In this document: in pieces, positions 7,733 through 14,567 of the stretch
Position numbering within the stretch: the stretch's first letter is position 1
Layout: each line of letters starts with the position of its first letter
Source: a virus
Length of the DNA: 20,715 bases
Virus record (IMG/VR): IMGVR_UViG_3300007734_000446
Span: 1 to 20,715 of that record
Direction: 5' to 3' (one strand)
The notes under the pieces: generated by a model
Seen by the model: the letters and a program-made list of their open reading frames with translations, nothing else
Told to the model about the DNA's origin: nothing
Databases searched by the model: none
Translations under genes and position numbers: made by a program

Positions 7733-9129
7733 TTCGGTTTTGGCTCCCCTTTCGGAAGAATCATTCCAGGCGATTCAAGTAGGTTTGGCTTGAGGTAATA
7801 AGAAACACCTCTAGCTTTGCACTGACGCACAACATCCCATACCCATTCAAAATCGACGGCCTTTTCCGGGACGTAGCCTTCAGGTTGATTAGTTGCGGTT
7901 TGAGCACCAATCACCACCAGATCGCACCATGACAAATCATTAAATGTAATCGGCTCAAGCATCGGCTCCAAAGAGATCCACTTAACACCAGTAGTTTCAA
8001 AGGACTTCATCTCGCGTTCAACACGATCAACATCTGCCTGCTTGATAACGGACGCACCAAACCATGCTTTTGGTAGTCCCTCCAGCATCTTGTACCGATT
8101 AGGCCACTTGGTAAGAAACAAATATTCCCACTCTGGATTATCCATGCAGGCTTCAAATATCCGATGAATCCATTCATCGGGGACCCACTTACCGAATACG
8201 TCAGCCATCGAGCCAACAAATACACGCCCGTCGGATGGGTTATCGCTTTTCGGCACTTTGGTGTTCCTTGGAGCTTTCAGCCGGTATTCATAAAATGCCG
8301 GTTCAAATCCAAATGGATAATTACCTGCCATCTGGCCATTGTGAGTGATGGCTCGCGCATAACAAAAGTCGCAACCATGTAAACATCCAGCGATCGGGTT
8401 CCACGTCCATGATGCCCATTCGACATTGTCATTGGTGCTATTGAATTTTGTTTTTTGCGGTCTTGGTATTTCTTTAACCTTGCCATCTACTGTTATCACA
8501 GGAACCATTTCGCGCTGTGGTTTTGATTCTGGTGATGGCGCGTTAGCTTTAATTGTGGCTGATGCAGCCTCAACCTTTGCCATCGCCTCTTTAACCGCCA
8601 TCTCGCCATTAATCACCGCCTCCTTCAGCTCAGGAGCCTTGTCGAGCGTCTTGGCTTCGGATTCCCATCTCTCGATGGTCGGCTTGCTGACTCCGATCTC
8701 GGAAGCGTATTGTTTGGCGGATGGAATAACTCCATCAAATGATGGAGTTTTTGGCCTTCCCTCTGGCTTCACTCCTCTCATCTCCCTCAGCTTCAAGTAG
8801 AGCACTTTCCTTTCGTCTGGGCTCATGTGACGGCGGTGCAGATTGAGTCGCATCACATAGCCAGGATAGTCGGCAGCATAGGCTTCGCCTAGCGTAGTGA
8901 ACCGCTCTGTGGCGCCAGTGACAAGCAATGCCCGCAGACGGTTACGGCCATCAAGCAAATAACCATCATGCGTCAGCACCACCGGGATCTCTAATCCCTG
9001 ATTCCCGATAGAGTCGCACAAGTCCTGAAATTCCTGTCCTGTAATCAACGGGAATAGGTCGGCGGCTGGATGAACGCCAGCCAGATTGTAGGCTTCGACG
9101 CATTCTTCAATTGTCGGTTCTTCATACAT
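7729..9129 (-). CDS. ParB-like / radical-SAM-like fusion (phage Gp37/Gp68 family, DUF5131)
   Basis: A longer frame opens at 9246, but the start at 9129 (MYEEPTIEEC) is preferred: AAGGAG lies upstream and the ATG overlaps the TcmP stop. The 466 residues hold three parts. Residues 1-80 are ParB/sulfiredoxin-like, with DGYLLDGRNRLRA around 55-67. Residues about 95-185 include an HTH-like segment (SAKQYASEIGVSKPTIERWE). Residues 230-466 are the Gp37/Gp68 domain (PF07505) with WNPIAGCLHGCDFCYA carrying C249-x3-C253-x2-C256, the 4Fe-4S spacing of radical SAM enzymes, then FVGSMADVFG, LFLTKWPNR, WFGASV, WISLEPML and VIGAQT. Family members are usually coded beside a TcmP protein, as here. Reaction and substrate are unknown; the ParB part suggests a DNA-directed job. 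Confidence 0.85.
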   Translation of the reverse strand: MYEEPTIEECVEAYNLAGVHPAADLFPLITGQEFQDLCDSIGNQGLEIPVVLTHDGYLLDGRNRLRALLVTGATERFTTLGEAYAADYPGYVMRLNLHRRHMSPDERKVLYLKLREMRGVKPEGRPKTPSFDGVIPSAKQYASEIGVSKPTIERWESEAKTLDKAPELKEAVINGEMAVKEAMAKVEAASATIKANAPSPESKPQREMVPVITVDGKVKEIPRPQKTKFNSTNDNVEWASWTWNPIAGCLHGCDFCYARAITHNGQMAGNYPFGFEPAFYEYRLKAPRNTKVPKSDNPSDGRVFVGSMADVFGKWVPDEWIHRIFEACMDNPEWEYLFLTKWPNRYKMLEGLPKAWFGASVIKQADVDRVEREMKSFETTGVKWISLEPMLEPITFNDLSWCDLVVIGAQTATNQPEGYVPEKAVDFEWVWDVVRQCKARGVSYYLKPNLLESPGMILPKGEPKPK

Positions 9130-9895
9130 TAGAAAGCTCCTTCTTTGTCTTAAACAAAGCGTGAACCAAATTGGCAAAAGCATTGGTCTCGGTCTTGAAC
9201 CATGCGCCAACGACTTCGTATTCAGAATCCTTGAACGCCTGAGCAAATGCTTTTTCTGTTTGCGTTCGCCATTTGTCCGGCTGATTGACTAGATAGGCCC
9301 ATTGCGCGGCGTCCCCCTTAAGCGTGACCAAATAAGCGTCATGCCACCATTGCAGCAACGCAAGCTGCGCATTGAGGTGGTCATACCACACGTTCCTTTG
9401 CTCTTGCGGCAGCCTCTTAAGGCCACCCACATTGCAACCTAGCGTTGAAAATACGGTGGTTAATTGCGGGGCATACCGAAGCGCATCAGGCAGCGCCCAA
9501 TCGTTGATGGTATTTGGGTCATTGGAAACAAATAGAACTGAGTCCTTGTCCCAAATAGGGATCATATTGTGCGAGTCCCCATGAACGACATTTCGATGCG
9601 GAATGGCTAGCTTAAGGGTTTCTATTGAACCCGGTGTCTTCTCGTAAAAAACCGATCCCGTCCTAATGCCTTTTGATTCTAGCCATAACAAATGCCGATC
9701 AATAATCCCCGGACTTGTGGCTGTGCTGAATTCACTTGATACCCCATCGCCAGCAGTGCAATCTACAACTGCAAATGTTCTATCTTTGAATTTGATCGAA
9801 TGAACGCCAGCGGTCATACCTAGAATTCGATCCAAAGCGCTATGTTTTCCAGGTGTACGGTGTGACTTACCCACTCCACCTTCAATTTTTGCCAT
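9122..9895 (-). CDS. tcmP: Three-Cys-motif partner protein (TcmP-like)
   Basis: This 257-residue protein matches the TcmP pattern, the usual neighbour of Gp37/Gp68 three-Cys proteins: an N-terminal SHRTPGKHSALDRIL, then a Rossmann-like core with FAVVDCTAGDG (residues 41-51), an acidic strand end FYEKTP (E85), VVHGDSH (104-109) and LFVSNDPNT (121-129). The layout resembles class I methyltransferases, with a glycine-rich SAM-loop-like motif, but no activity is proven. The C-terminal half is helical and rich in Trp. The start is ATG 9895 with GGAG six bases upstream; a TTG at 9907 is less likely. Its stop overlaps the partner's start by eight bases, so the two are made together. The ribosome binding site is perfectly complementary to a sequence in the leader. 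Confidence 0.82.
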   Translation of the reverse strand: MAKIEGGVGKSHRTPGKHSALDRILGMTAGVHSIKFKDRTFAVVDCTAGDGVSSEFSTATSPGIIDRHLLWLESKGIRTGSVFYEKTPGSIETLKLAIPHRNVVHGDSHNMIPIWDKDSVLFVSNDPNTINDWALPDALRYAPQLTTVFSTLGCNVGGLKRLPQEQRNVWYDHLNAQLALLQWWHDAYLVTLKGDAAQWAYLVNQPDKWRTQTEKAFAQAFKDSEYEVVGAWFKTETNAFANLVHALFKTKKELSNV

Positions 9896-9980
9896 TTCTA
9901 ACTCCAATAAAAAAGCCGTCTCACTTTCTCCAGTAGCAATTGGGCGAGTGAACCCTCGGAGTTAGTAAAACGGCTTTCCT
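9896..9980 (-). promoter_or_regulatory. Pseudoknot-like leader that can hide the tcmP ribosome binding site
   Basis: In the leftward transcript AAAGCCGT (9977-9970) pairs with ACGGCTTT (9919-9912), extendable to 11 pairs with two G-U, and the 3' strand runs into six U. Between the arms lies CTAACTCC (9965-9958), an exact 8-base complement of GGAGTTAG (9905-9898), the tcmP ribosome binding site just past the 3' arm. The two helices therefore cross, as in an H-type pseudoknot, with 4 and 3 bases joining them. Smaller stems (TCACT/AGTGA, CGAG/CTCG) can form in the loop. The rest of the gap, 9981-10023, holds a short hairpin (GGCT..AGCC, 9997-10010). It could act as attenuator, translational switch or autoregulatory site. 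Confidence 0.6.
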
Positions 9981-10023
9981 AAAAGTACTCATATCAGGCT
10001 TGCTACAGCCCAAACCAATTATA

Positions 10024-10185
10024 TCACCGTTGAAGCATCTCCCTCAGCGACTCAGCCCTTGCTGTTGCCTCACTTGTGCCATCGGCCATTTTGATAGCAA
10101 CCCGCTCCAAAAACGACTCCAATTGCTCAAGCGTTGCCATCGGATAAGCATTTGTTAGCCATAGCTCATCATCATACGCGCTCAT
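10024..10185 (-). CDS. 53-residue protein of unknown function
   Basis: The start at 10185 (MSAYDDELWLTNAYP) is chosen because it overlaps the helicase stop as ATGA; an in-frame ATG 78 bases further up would lie deep inside the helicase gene. The product is helical (ATLEQLESFLERVAIKMAD, then TARAESLREMLQR) with no cysteine pairs, signal peptide or membrane segment. I do not recognise a family. Tight coupling to the helicase suggests an accessory role in DNA metabolism, which is inference. Confidence 0.6.
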   Translation of the reverse strand: MSAYDDELWLTNAYPMATLEQLESFLERVAIKMADGTSEATARAESLREMLQR

Positions 10186-11591
10186 AAATACTGCCTCGCT
10201 TCCGTAAACATGGCGGGTGTATGCTTTGTTCGCATCCGTGCGGCGTAGGTCATTACCGCCCATTCAGCGGGCTTGCTTAGTCCGCGCCGTTTACCAAGTT
10301 CAACCAAGTCCCTAAGCGTTCGAGCTTGCGCCTGCTCTTTCTTTTTGGCTCGTCTGGCCGCTTCAATGTCGATGGCTTGAAGCTCGCCATCTTGGTACTG
10401 AATCTCTCGGTTCTCAGTAAGCAATGATTCTGAGCAAACCGGGCACTCTTTCGGTCCAGGCCTAAATACTGCATAGCATTTTGGACACTGCTTGATCGTT
10501 GGTTTGTCATTATTTGAGGAGCGATTTTTCTTAGGATCGGGATTCAGGCTCCATTCACGCTCATCATCAGGCAGCCCATGCCTTTGCCAATTGCCAACGT
10601 GATCCAGAATAATCAACGCAGGCTTTCCATCTGCCGGTCTAAATCCGCGCCCGTTGCCCTGCATCCAGATAATCAATGATGCTGTTGGTCTGAGCCATTG
10701 AACCGACTCAATTGCAGGAACGTCTACGCCCTCGATCAGCAGCTCCACGTTAGTCAGAACTTTGGTTTCTCCTGACGCTATCCTCGAAAGTATGGCCTGC
10801 CTCTCATTTGACGGCGTTGTGCCGTCCATATGCTCGGCTTTGATGCCTTTTGCGTTATACGCCTCGCAAACGTGTTCGGCGTGCTTGATTGTGGCGCACA
10901 TGACCACGCAGCGTTTGCCATTGGCATATTTCAAATAATGCTCAACCGCATCGCCGGTGACGGTTGGCCTATCCATGATCTTCTCAAGGTCATTGGCTGC
11001 ATAATCGCCCATGCGCTCTTTAATGCCTTCCATGCTGACCTTGGTTTCTGTTCCGTAGAGGCGATAAGGACAGAGATATCCAGACTGAATGAGATCTCCT
11101 ACCGATGGCCCGATCACCATATCTTCAAAAACGTCTGCCAATCCTTTGCCGTCAGTGCGCTGTGGCGTTGCCGTAAGGCCCACAATAAGCGCCTTTGGAT
11201 AGGCTTCGATAATCGTTCGATAAGTGTTTGCCGCTGCTCGATGCGCCTCATCAATGATGATGAGTCCAGGCTCCTGTATCCGATCCAGTCGCCGAACAAG
11301 CGTTTGCACCGATGCCACCTGTACCGGCGTTCGCGTCATGGTCTTACCGGCGCAAATGACGCCATGCTGTAGCTTCTGGGCCCAAAGCGCACGACTGGTC
11401 TGAGTTAATAGCGTGTCACGATGAACGCAAAACATGGAGCTGATGCCCTTGGATGCCGCCGTTGCCATCATGTGAACCGTCAGCGCAGTTTTACCCGCGC
11501 CTGTTGGGGCCACCATCAAAACGGATTTGTGGGAATGAAGGGATTGGCGGGCGGCTGCTATAAGGTTGTTTTGATAGGGTCTTAACTGCAT
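10182..11591 (-). CDS. Superfamily II DEAH-box DNA helicase with C-terminal zinc ribbon
   Basis: This 469-residue helicase shows the full SF2 set: LRPYQNNLIAAA at the N-terminus, Walker A APTGAGKT (28-35), DEAH (114-117) in LIIIDEAHRAA, GLTATPQRTDG (138-147), then in the second RecA domain VEGVDVPA-like LLIEGVDVPAIE and QGNGRGFRP (motif VI). A CPKC...CPVC zinc ribbon follows near residues 365-390, then a basic helix. It resembles phage UvsW/RadD-type helicases that remodel recombination or replication intermediates using ATP. The ATG at 11591 overlaps the methyltransferase-like gene by ten bases; a GTG at 11603 is an alternative start. Confidence 0.88.
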   Translation of the reverse strand: MQLRPYQNNLIAAARQSLHSHKSVLMVAPTGAGKTALTVHMMATAASKGISSMFCVHRDTLLTQTSRALWAQKLQHGVICAGKTMTRTPVQVASVQTLVRRLDRIQEPGLIIIDEAHRAAANTYRTIIEAYPKALIVGLTATPQRTDGKGLADVFEDMVIGPSVGDLIQSGYLCPYRLYGTETKVSMEGIKERMGDYAANDLEKIMDRPTVTGDAVEHYLKYANGKRCVVMCATIKHAEHVCEAYNAKGIKAEHMDGTTPSNERQAILSRIASGETKVLTNVELLIEGVDVPAIESVQWLRPTASLIIWMQGNGRGFRPADGKPALIILDHVGNWQRHGLPDDEREWSLNPDPKKNRSSNNDKPTIKQCPKCYAVFRPGPKECPVCSESLLTENREIQYQDGELQAIDIEAARRAKKKEQAQARTLRDLVELGKRRGLSKPAEWAVMTYAARMRTKHTPAMFTEARQYL

Positions 11592-12167
11592 AAAAACCCC
11601 CACTGATCGGCCATAGCTTGGGCCACGCCGGGAAATGTAGCAGACCTGACCTTGCCTGATTTGTTATCTGAATACCATCGCGGCAAGCGTTTTCCTGTTG
11701 GCGAAATATAAAACTCACCTTTATTAACGATTTTTGTGGGCTGCAATGGTTCTAGCCCCTTGAGCCACAGGCAAGTGGTTTTTTGAAATGAATCGCCAAA
11801 TTGCCAAGGTTGAATAATTTGATCGGGTTTGCGCCATAGTTTTGACATGATGCCCACAGGATTCTCGATAGCAATACGAGGAATTTGCGCTTTGGCTAGA
11901 CACATAAAAAACGATGCGCCCGCATGTTGCCGTCCATCCATGCGTTTTCTTTCAAAATGTTTTGCGCCAGATACAGCCAAGTGCGTACATGGAGGGAACG
12001 CAATCATCATGTCCCAAGGGTAATCAAGAACATCAAACACGCTGCCCGCATAGTGTGGCCCCGGAGATTCTGTGGGTAACAAATCGCAACTCATGGCCTC
12101 ATGCCCCCCCCCTAATGAACGCATCGCGTACCGCGCCGCTATATTCGCAAGCGATTAGAACGCGCAT
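11582..12167 (-). pseudogene. DNA (cytosine-5?) methyltransferase-like gene, frame broken at a run of nine G
   Basis: The natural start is ATG 12167 (MRVLIACEYSGAVRDAFIR), with GGAGGGG just upstream and a one-base overlap with the regulator stop. After about 20 codons the frame meets nine consecutive G (12112-12104) and then a stop. With eight G it would read straight through into RGHEAMSCDLLPTESPG, the expected continuation of this phage methyltransferase-like family. The remaining frame is intact: DMMIAFPPCTHLAVSG carries the PPC motif of C5-cytosine methyltransferases, followed by RIAIENPVGIM (ENP motif), GDSFQKTTCLWLKGL and a C-terminal SATFPGVAQAMADQWG. The PPC and ENP motifs support base modification. 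The break could be a sequencing error, phase variation or ribosomal slippage. A frame starting at 12124 gives 180 residues but lacks the true N-terminus. Confidence 0.85.
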
Positions 12168-12334
12168 CACCCCTCCAAATACTCAATCAACCTCCGCACC
12201 GTGTCATGCGAGGGATTTGGTGTTTTGCCTGTCATCACATTGTGAATTGCCTGCCTACTTAGTCCAGTAGCCATTGCCACCATGCTCAAGCGCCTGTCTT
12301 TGAGCTTTTCCTTGATTTCATCAATCGTCATCAT
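12167..12334 (-). CDS. Xre/Cro-like helix-turn-helix regulator
   Basis: This 55-residue protein (MMTIDEIKEKLKDRRLSMVA) is a minimal DNA-binding domain: the SMVAMATGLSRQAIHNVMTG segment is a clear helix-turn-helix, and SHDTVRRLIEYLEG a closing helix. A GGAGG eight bases ahead of ATG 12334 supports the start; ATG 12331 is also possible. Its stop overlaps the start of the methyltransferase-like gene (TGATG). It is the first gene of the leftward arm, placed beside two overlapping divergent promoters and a 17-base palindrome. A Cro-like switch acting on both arms is the likely role. Confidence 0.85.
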   Translation of the reverse strand: MMTIDEIKEKLKDRRLSMVAMATGLSRQAIHNVMTGKTPNPSHDTVRRLIEYLEG

Positions 12335-12358
12335 CTGTAGTGCCTCCGTTTAAAACTA

Positions 12359-12387
12359 TTGACACCATAACATCGACGCTTTACAGT
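12359..12387 (+). promoter_or_regulatory. Rightward sigma70-type promoter
   Basis: TTGACA (12359-12364) is a perfect -35; after 17 bases comes TACAGT (12382-12387), a 4/6 match to the -10 consensus. It would drive the recombination operon starting at 12432. It overlaps the leftward promoter almost completely, so the two polymerases compete. Confidence 0.65.
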
Positions 12388-12392
12388 TTCAA
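12364..12392 (-). promoter_or_regulatory. Leftward sigma70-type promoter
   Basis: On the minus strand TTGAAA (12392-12387) is separated by exactly 17 bases from TATGGT (12369-12364). Transcription would start near 12357 and give a short leader before the Xre-like gene. Its -10 shares bases with the -35 of the rightward promoter. Confidence 0.55.
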
Positions 12393-12395
12393 CCA

Positions 12396-12412
12396 CTGGC
12401 AAATGTTGCCAG
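12396..12412. promoter_or_regulatory. 17-base palindrome, operator or attenuator
   Basis: CTGGCAA-ATG-TTGCCAG is a perfect 7-base inverted repeat with a 3-base centre. It lies just downstream of the rightward promoter and is followed by CTTTTT (12413-12418) and then AGGAG of the exonuclease gene. Its size fits an operator for the adjacent Xre-like dimer. Equally, the stem plus U-run fits a short attenuator in the rightward leader. Confidence 0.5.
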
Positions 12413-12431
12413 CTTTTTACAGGAGTCTTTT

Positions 12432-13211
12432 ATGATTACCCTTGACTTGTCCAACAAGGACTACCACGCGCATCCCGCGATCTCAAAATCTGGTCTTGAT
12501 TTGATCGCTCGATCACCTGCTCATTATCGTTACCGTGCACCTAAAGAACCATCACGAGCGATGGAGATTGGGACTGCAATTCATGCCGCACTGCTTGAGC
12601 CGCACCGTTATGCGGCTGAATACGTCATTGTGGACTGTGAAGCCAGGACTGCATCTGTTTATAAGGAAGCCGTCAAAGTGCATGGCTCTGAACGTGTTCT
12701 GACGCGCTCTGAGGCTGACAAGATCGCAGGAATGTCTGAATCCGTTCTTGGCAACATTCACGCGCAAACCATCCTCAAAGAGGCTGACACGGAAGTTTCG
12801 ATTATCACCAAAGATCCAGTGACTGGAGTTGACGTTAAGGCTCGCTTTGACGTGTTGCAATCCATGCGCTCACTAGACCTTAAAAAGACGCAAGATGTGC
12901 GCCCTGATGCGTTTGCAAAGTCCATTGCAAACTACCGTTACATGGTGCAAGCGGCTTTCTACTCTGACGTTTTTGAGTGGGAAACCGGCGACAAGCTAGA
13001 CGCTTTTGGGTTTCTTTGTGTTGAGGAAGAAATGCCGCACGCATCTGCTATTTATGTGCTAGATGATGATGCGCTTGAGTACGGTCGCAAATTGTATCGA
13101 CGTGACCTCAATCTGTACGCGGATTGCTTGGTCGCTGACGTATGGCCATCTATTGATACGTCACCGCAAGTCTTGAGCTTGCCGAACTGGGTCTACAAGG
13201 AGGTGCTGTGA
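12432..13211 (+). CDS. RecE-like PD-(D/E)XK exonuclease
   Basis: This 259-residue protein resembles the exodeoxyribonuclease VIII / YqaJ-type PDDEXK nucleases that make 3' single-stranded tails for RecT. The N-terminus ITLDLSNKDYHAHPAISKSG and MEIGTAIHAALLEP (44-57) are the family's entry motifs. The catalytic core follows: RFD with Asp140, LDLKK with Asp149-x-Lys151, and a QxxxY-like YMVQAAFYSDV (Gln173, Tyr177). ACAGGAG before ATG 12432 is a good ribosome binding site. It is the first gene of a four-gene recombination operon with recT and an SSB-like gene. Confidence 0.88.
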   Translation: MITLDLSNKDYHAHPAISKSGLDLIARSPAHYRYRAPKEPSRAMEIGTAIHAALLEPHRYAAEYVIVDCEARTASVYKEAVKVHGSERVLTRSEADKIAGMSESVLGNIHAQTILKEADTEVSIITKDPVTGVDVKARFDVLQSMRSLDLKKTQDVRPDAFAKSIANYRYMVQAAFYSDVFEWETGDKLDAFGFLCVEEEMPHASAIYVLDDDALEYGRKLYRRDLNLYADCLVADVWPSIDTSPQVLSLPNWVYKEVL

Positions 13212-13420
13212 TGCGACGCGCAAAATTAGAAACAACCGACTTTTGCAGGCAAATGCTAGAAGGCGCTAAAGCCGTTGATACATTGTCTTTGTCAATTGAT
13301 GACATACGCGCCATTGCTGGGGCGTTAGGGTCATTTACAGCGCTAATTGATCAATACGAACAGATTTATGCCATTGCCTATCCCTATAGCACAAAGATTG
13401 TTGAGGAGGATGACGCATGA
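13211..13420 (+). CDS. Small protein between exonuclease and RecT, unknown function
   Basis: Sixty-nine residues from ATG 13211 (a GTG at 13208 is an alternative), with AAGGAGG upstream inside the end of the exonuclease gene. The first base overlaps that gene's stop, and its end overlaps recT as ATGA, so it is embedded in the recombination operon. The sequence is acidic and helical (SIDDIRAIAGALGSFTALID) with a single Cys and no recognised motif. An accessory role in recombination is plausible only from context. Confidence 0.7.
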   Translation: MRRAKLETTDFCRQMLEGAKAVDTLSLSIDDIRAIAGALGSFTALIDQYEQIYAIAYPYSTKIVEEDDA

Positions 13421-14196
13421 ACGCTATTGTGCAAGTGCGCCAACAATTAATGGCTATGGCTCCAGAGCTTGCTAAAGTTCTGCCTGATCATGTGACACCT
13501 GAGAAATTTGAGCGGGTAACTTTGACAGCCTTACAGCGTAGCCCTGACCTCTTGGCTTGCGACAGAAAATCACTGTTTGAATCTGTCATGCAATGCGCCC
13601 AGGATGGCTTGATTCCCGATGGACGCGAAGCCGCGCTGACCAAGTTTGGTCAGAAAGTAGCCTATATGCCTATGGTTGCCGGGATATTAAAGAAAGTCCG
13701 TCAATCTGGTGAGCTTGCAACCATCACCGCGCAGATGGTTTACCAGATGGATGAGTTTGATTATTGGATTGATGACGATGGCGAGCATCTCAAGCATAAG
13801 CCTGAAATGATCCGGGAAGCCGGTGAGCCATTGGCTGTCTATGCAATGGCCCGAACTAAGGACGGCGGCGTCTATATTGAAGTCCTTCGCATGGCCGAGG
13901 TGCAAAAAATCCGATCCGTATCCAGAGGAGCAAACAATGGTCCGTGGGCACAATGGGCTGATCAAATGGCAAAAAAATCAGCCATTCGACGATTGGCAAA
14001 ACGCTTGCCCATGTCAACTGACTTAGAAACTGTGATACAGCGAGATGACCAGTTTTATCCGTATCAGGAACGTCAGGTTGATCAGGCTAATAAAGCCGTA
14101 TCAGCGCTGACGGCTATAGCGCAAGATGAGCTTGAAATCGCCGAAGAGCAACCAATAATTGAAACCACAACCACAACTAATGAGGGTATTTTCTGA
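13417..14196 (+). CDS. recT: RecT family single-strand annealing protein
   Basis: This 259-residue protein carries the RecT pattern: ERVTLTALQRSPDLLACD, LFESVMQCAQDGLIPDGREA, KVAYMPMVAGILKKVRQSG, and near the C-terminus NGPWAQWADQMAKKSAIRRL followed by LPMSTD. RecT binds single-stranded DNA left by the partner exonuclease and anneals homologous strands. The acidic C-terminal tail (EIAEEQPIIETTTTTNEGIF) is variable in the family. Start and stop overlap its neighbours (ATGA before; ATGG/TGA after), showing coupled translation of a two-component recombinase. Confidence 0.93.
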   Translation: MNAIVQVRQQLMAMAPELAKVLPDHVTPEKFERVTLTALQRSPDLLACDRKSLFESVMQCAQDGLIPDGREAALTKFGQKVAYMPMVAGILKKVRQSGELATITAQMVYQMDEFDYWIDDDGEHLKHKPEMIREAGEPLAVYAMARTKDGGVYIEVLRMAEVQKIRSVSRGANNGPWAQWADQMAKKSAIRRLAKRLPMSTDLETVIQRDDQFYPYQERQVDQANKAVSALTAIAQDELEIAEEQPIIETTTTTNEGIF

Positions 14197-14498
14197 TGGC
14201 TAAAAAACTCTACGATCTTGCAGTCAAGACCGGAACCTACAATGCAGGAGGCCAGGAAAAAGGTCGCTATGAAAATGTCGGCGCAGTCATGCAGTCCGAT
14301 GATGGTGGCAAATTTTTGATGCTGAAGCGAACATTTAATATCGCCGGTGTGCCTGATTTTAATGGTCGCAACAGCGATTCTGTTTTGGTGTCCATGTTCC
14401 CGCCGAAGGATGGCGAGCAGCAGACTCAACAACAGGCAGCTCCTGCGCGTCAAGCGCCGCAACAGCAACAGGGATATGTAGACGATATTCCTTTTTAG
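14196..14498 (+). CDS. SSB-like single-stranded DNA-binding protein with DDIPF tail
   Basis: This 100-residue protein has a basic, beta-rich body (KLYDLAVKTGTY, KFLMLKRTFNIAGV), a Gln/Ala/Pro-rich flexible linker (about residues 75-94) and the acidic end YVDDIPF. The final DDIPF is the hallmark tail of bacterial SSB, which docks repair and replication proteins. The body is shorter than in canonical SSB, so this is a divergent phage type. It closes the exonuclease-RecT operon, and a terminator follows directly. Function as an SSB is inferred from tail, linker and context. Confidence 0.75.
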   Translation: MAKKLYDLAVKTGTYNAGGQEKGRYENVGAVMQSDDGGKFLMLKRTFNIAGVPDFNGRNSDSVLVSMFPPKDGEQQTQQQAAPARQAPQQQQGYVDDIPF

Positions 14499-14517
14499 AA
14501 TCTGAGTTCCTAACTTG

Positions 14518-14545
14518 CCCCGGTTTAACCGCCGGGGATTTTTTT
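14518..14545 (+). terminator. Intrinsic terminator of the recombination operon
   Basis: CCCCGG (14518-14523) and CCGGGG (14532-14537) form a perfect six-pair GC stem around an 8-base loop, followed by A and seven T (14539-14545). It lies 20 bases after the SSB-like stop. The helicase-methyltransferase gene begins 22 bases later without a clear new promoter, so it may rely on read-through or antitermination. Confidence 0.85.
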
Positions 14546-14567
14546 GTGCCGATTACAGGAGATAGGC

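Noticed and set aside
8426-8800. 124-residue open frame on the plus strand
   Set aside because: It is the antisense of the linker of the ParB-like/radical-SAM fusion; its Ala/Ser/Leu-rich content is a by-product of the coding strand.
10830-11372. 180-residue open frame on the plus strand
   Set aside because: It lies wholly inside the DEAH helicase gene on the other strand and has no ribosome binding site or recognisable domain.
14400-14480. CAG/CAA-rich stretch, possible DNA repeat
   Set aside because: It encodes the Gln-rich linker of the SSB-like protein and has no regular unit.
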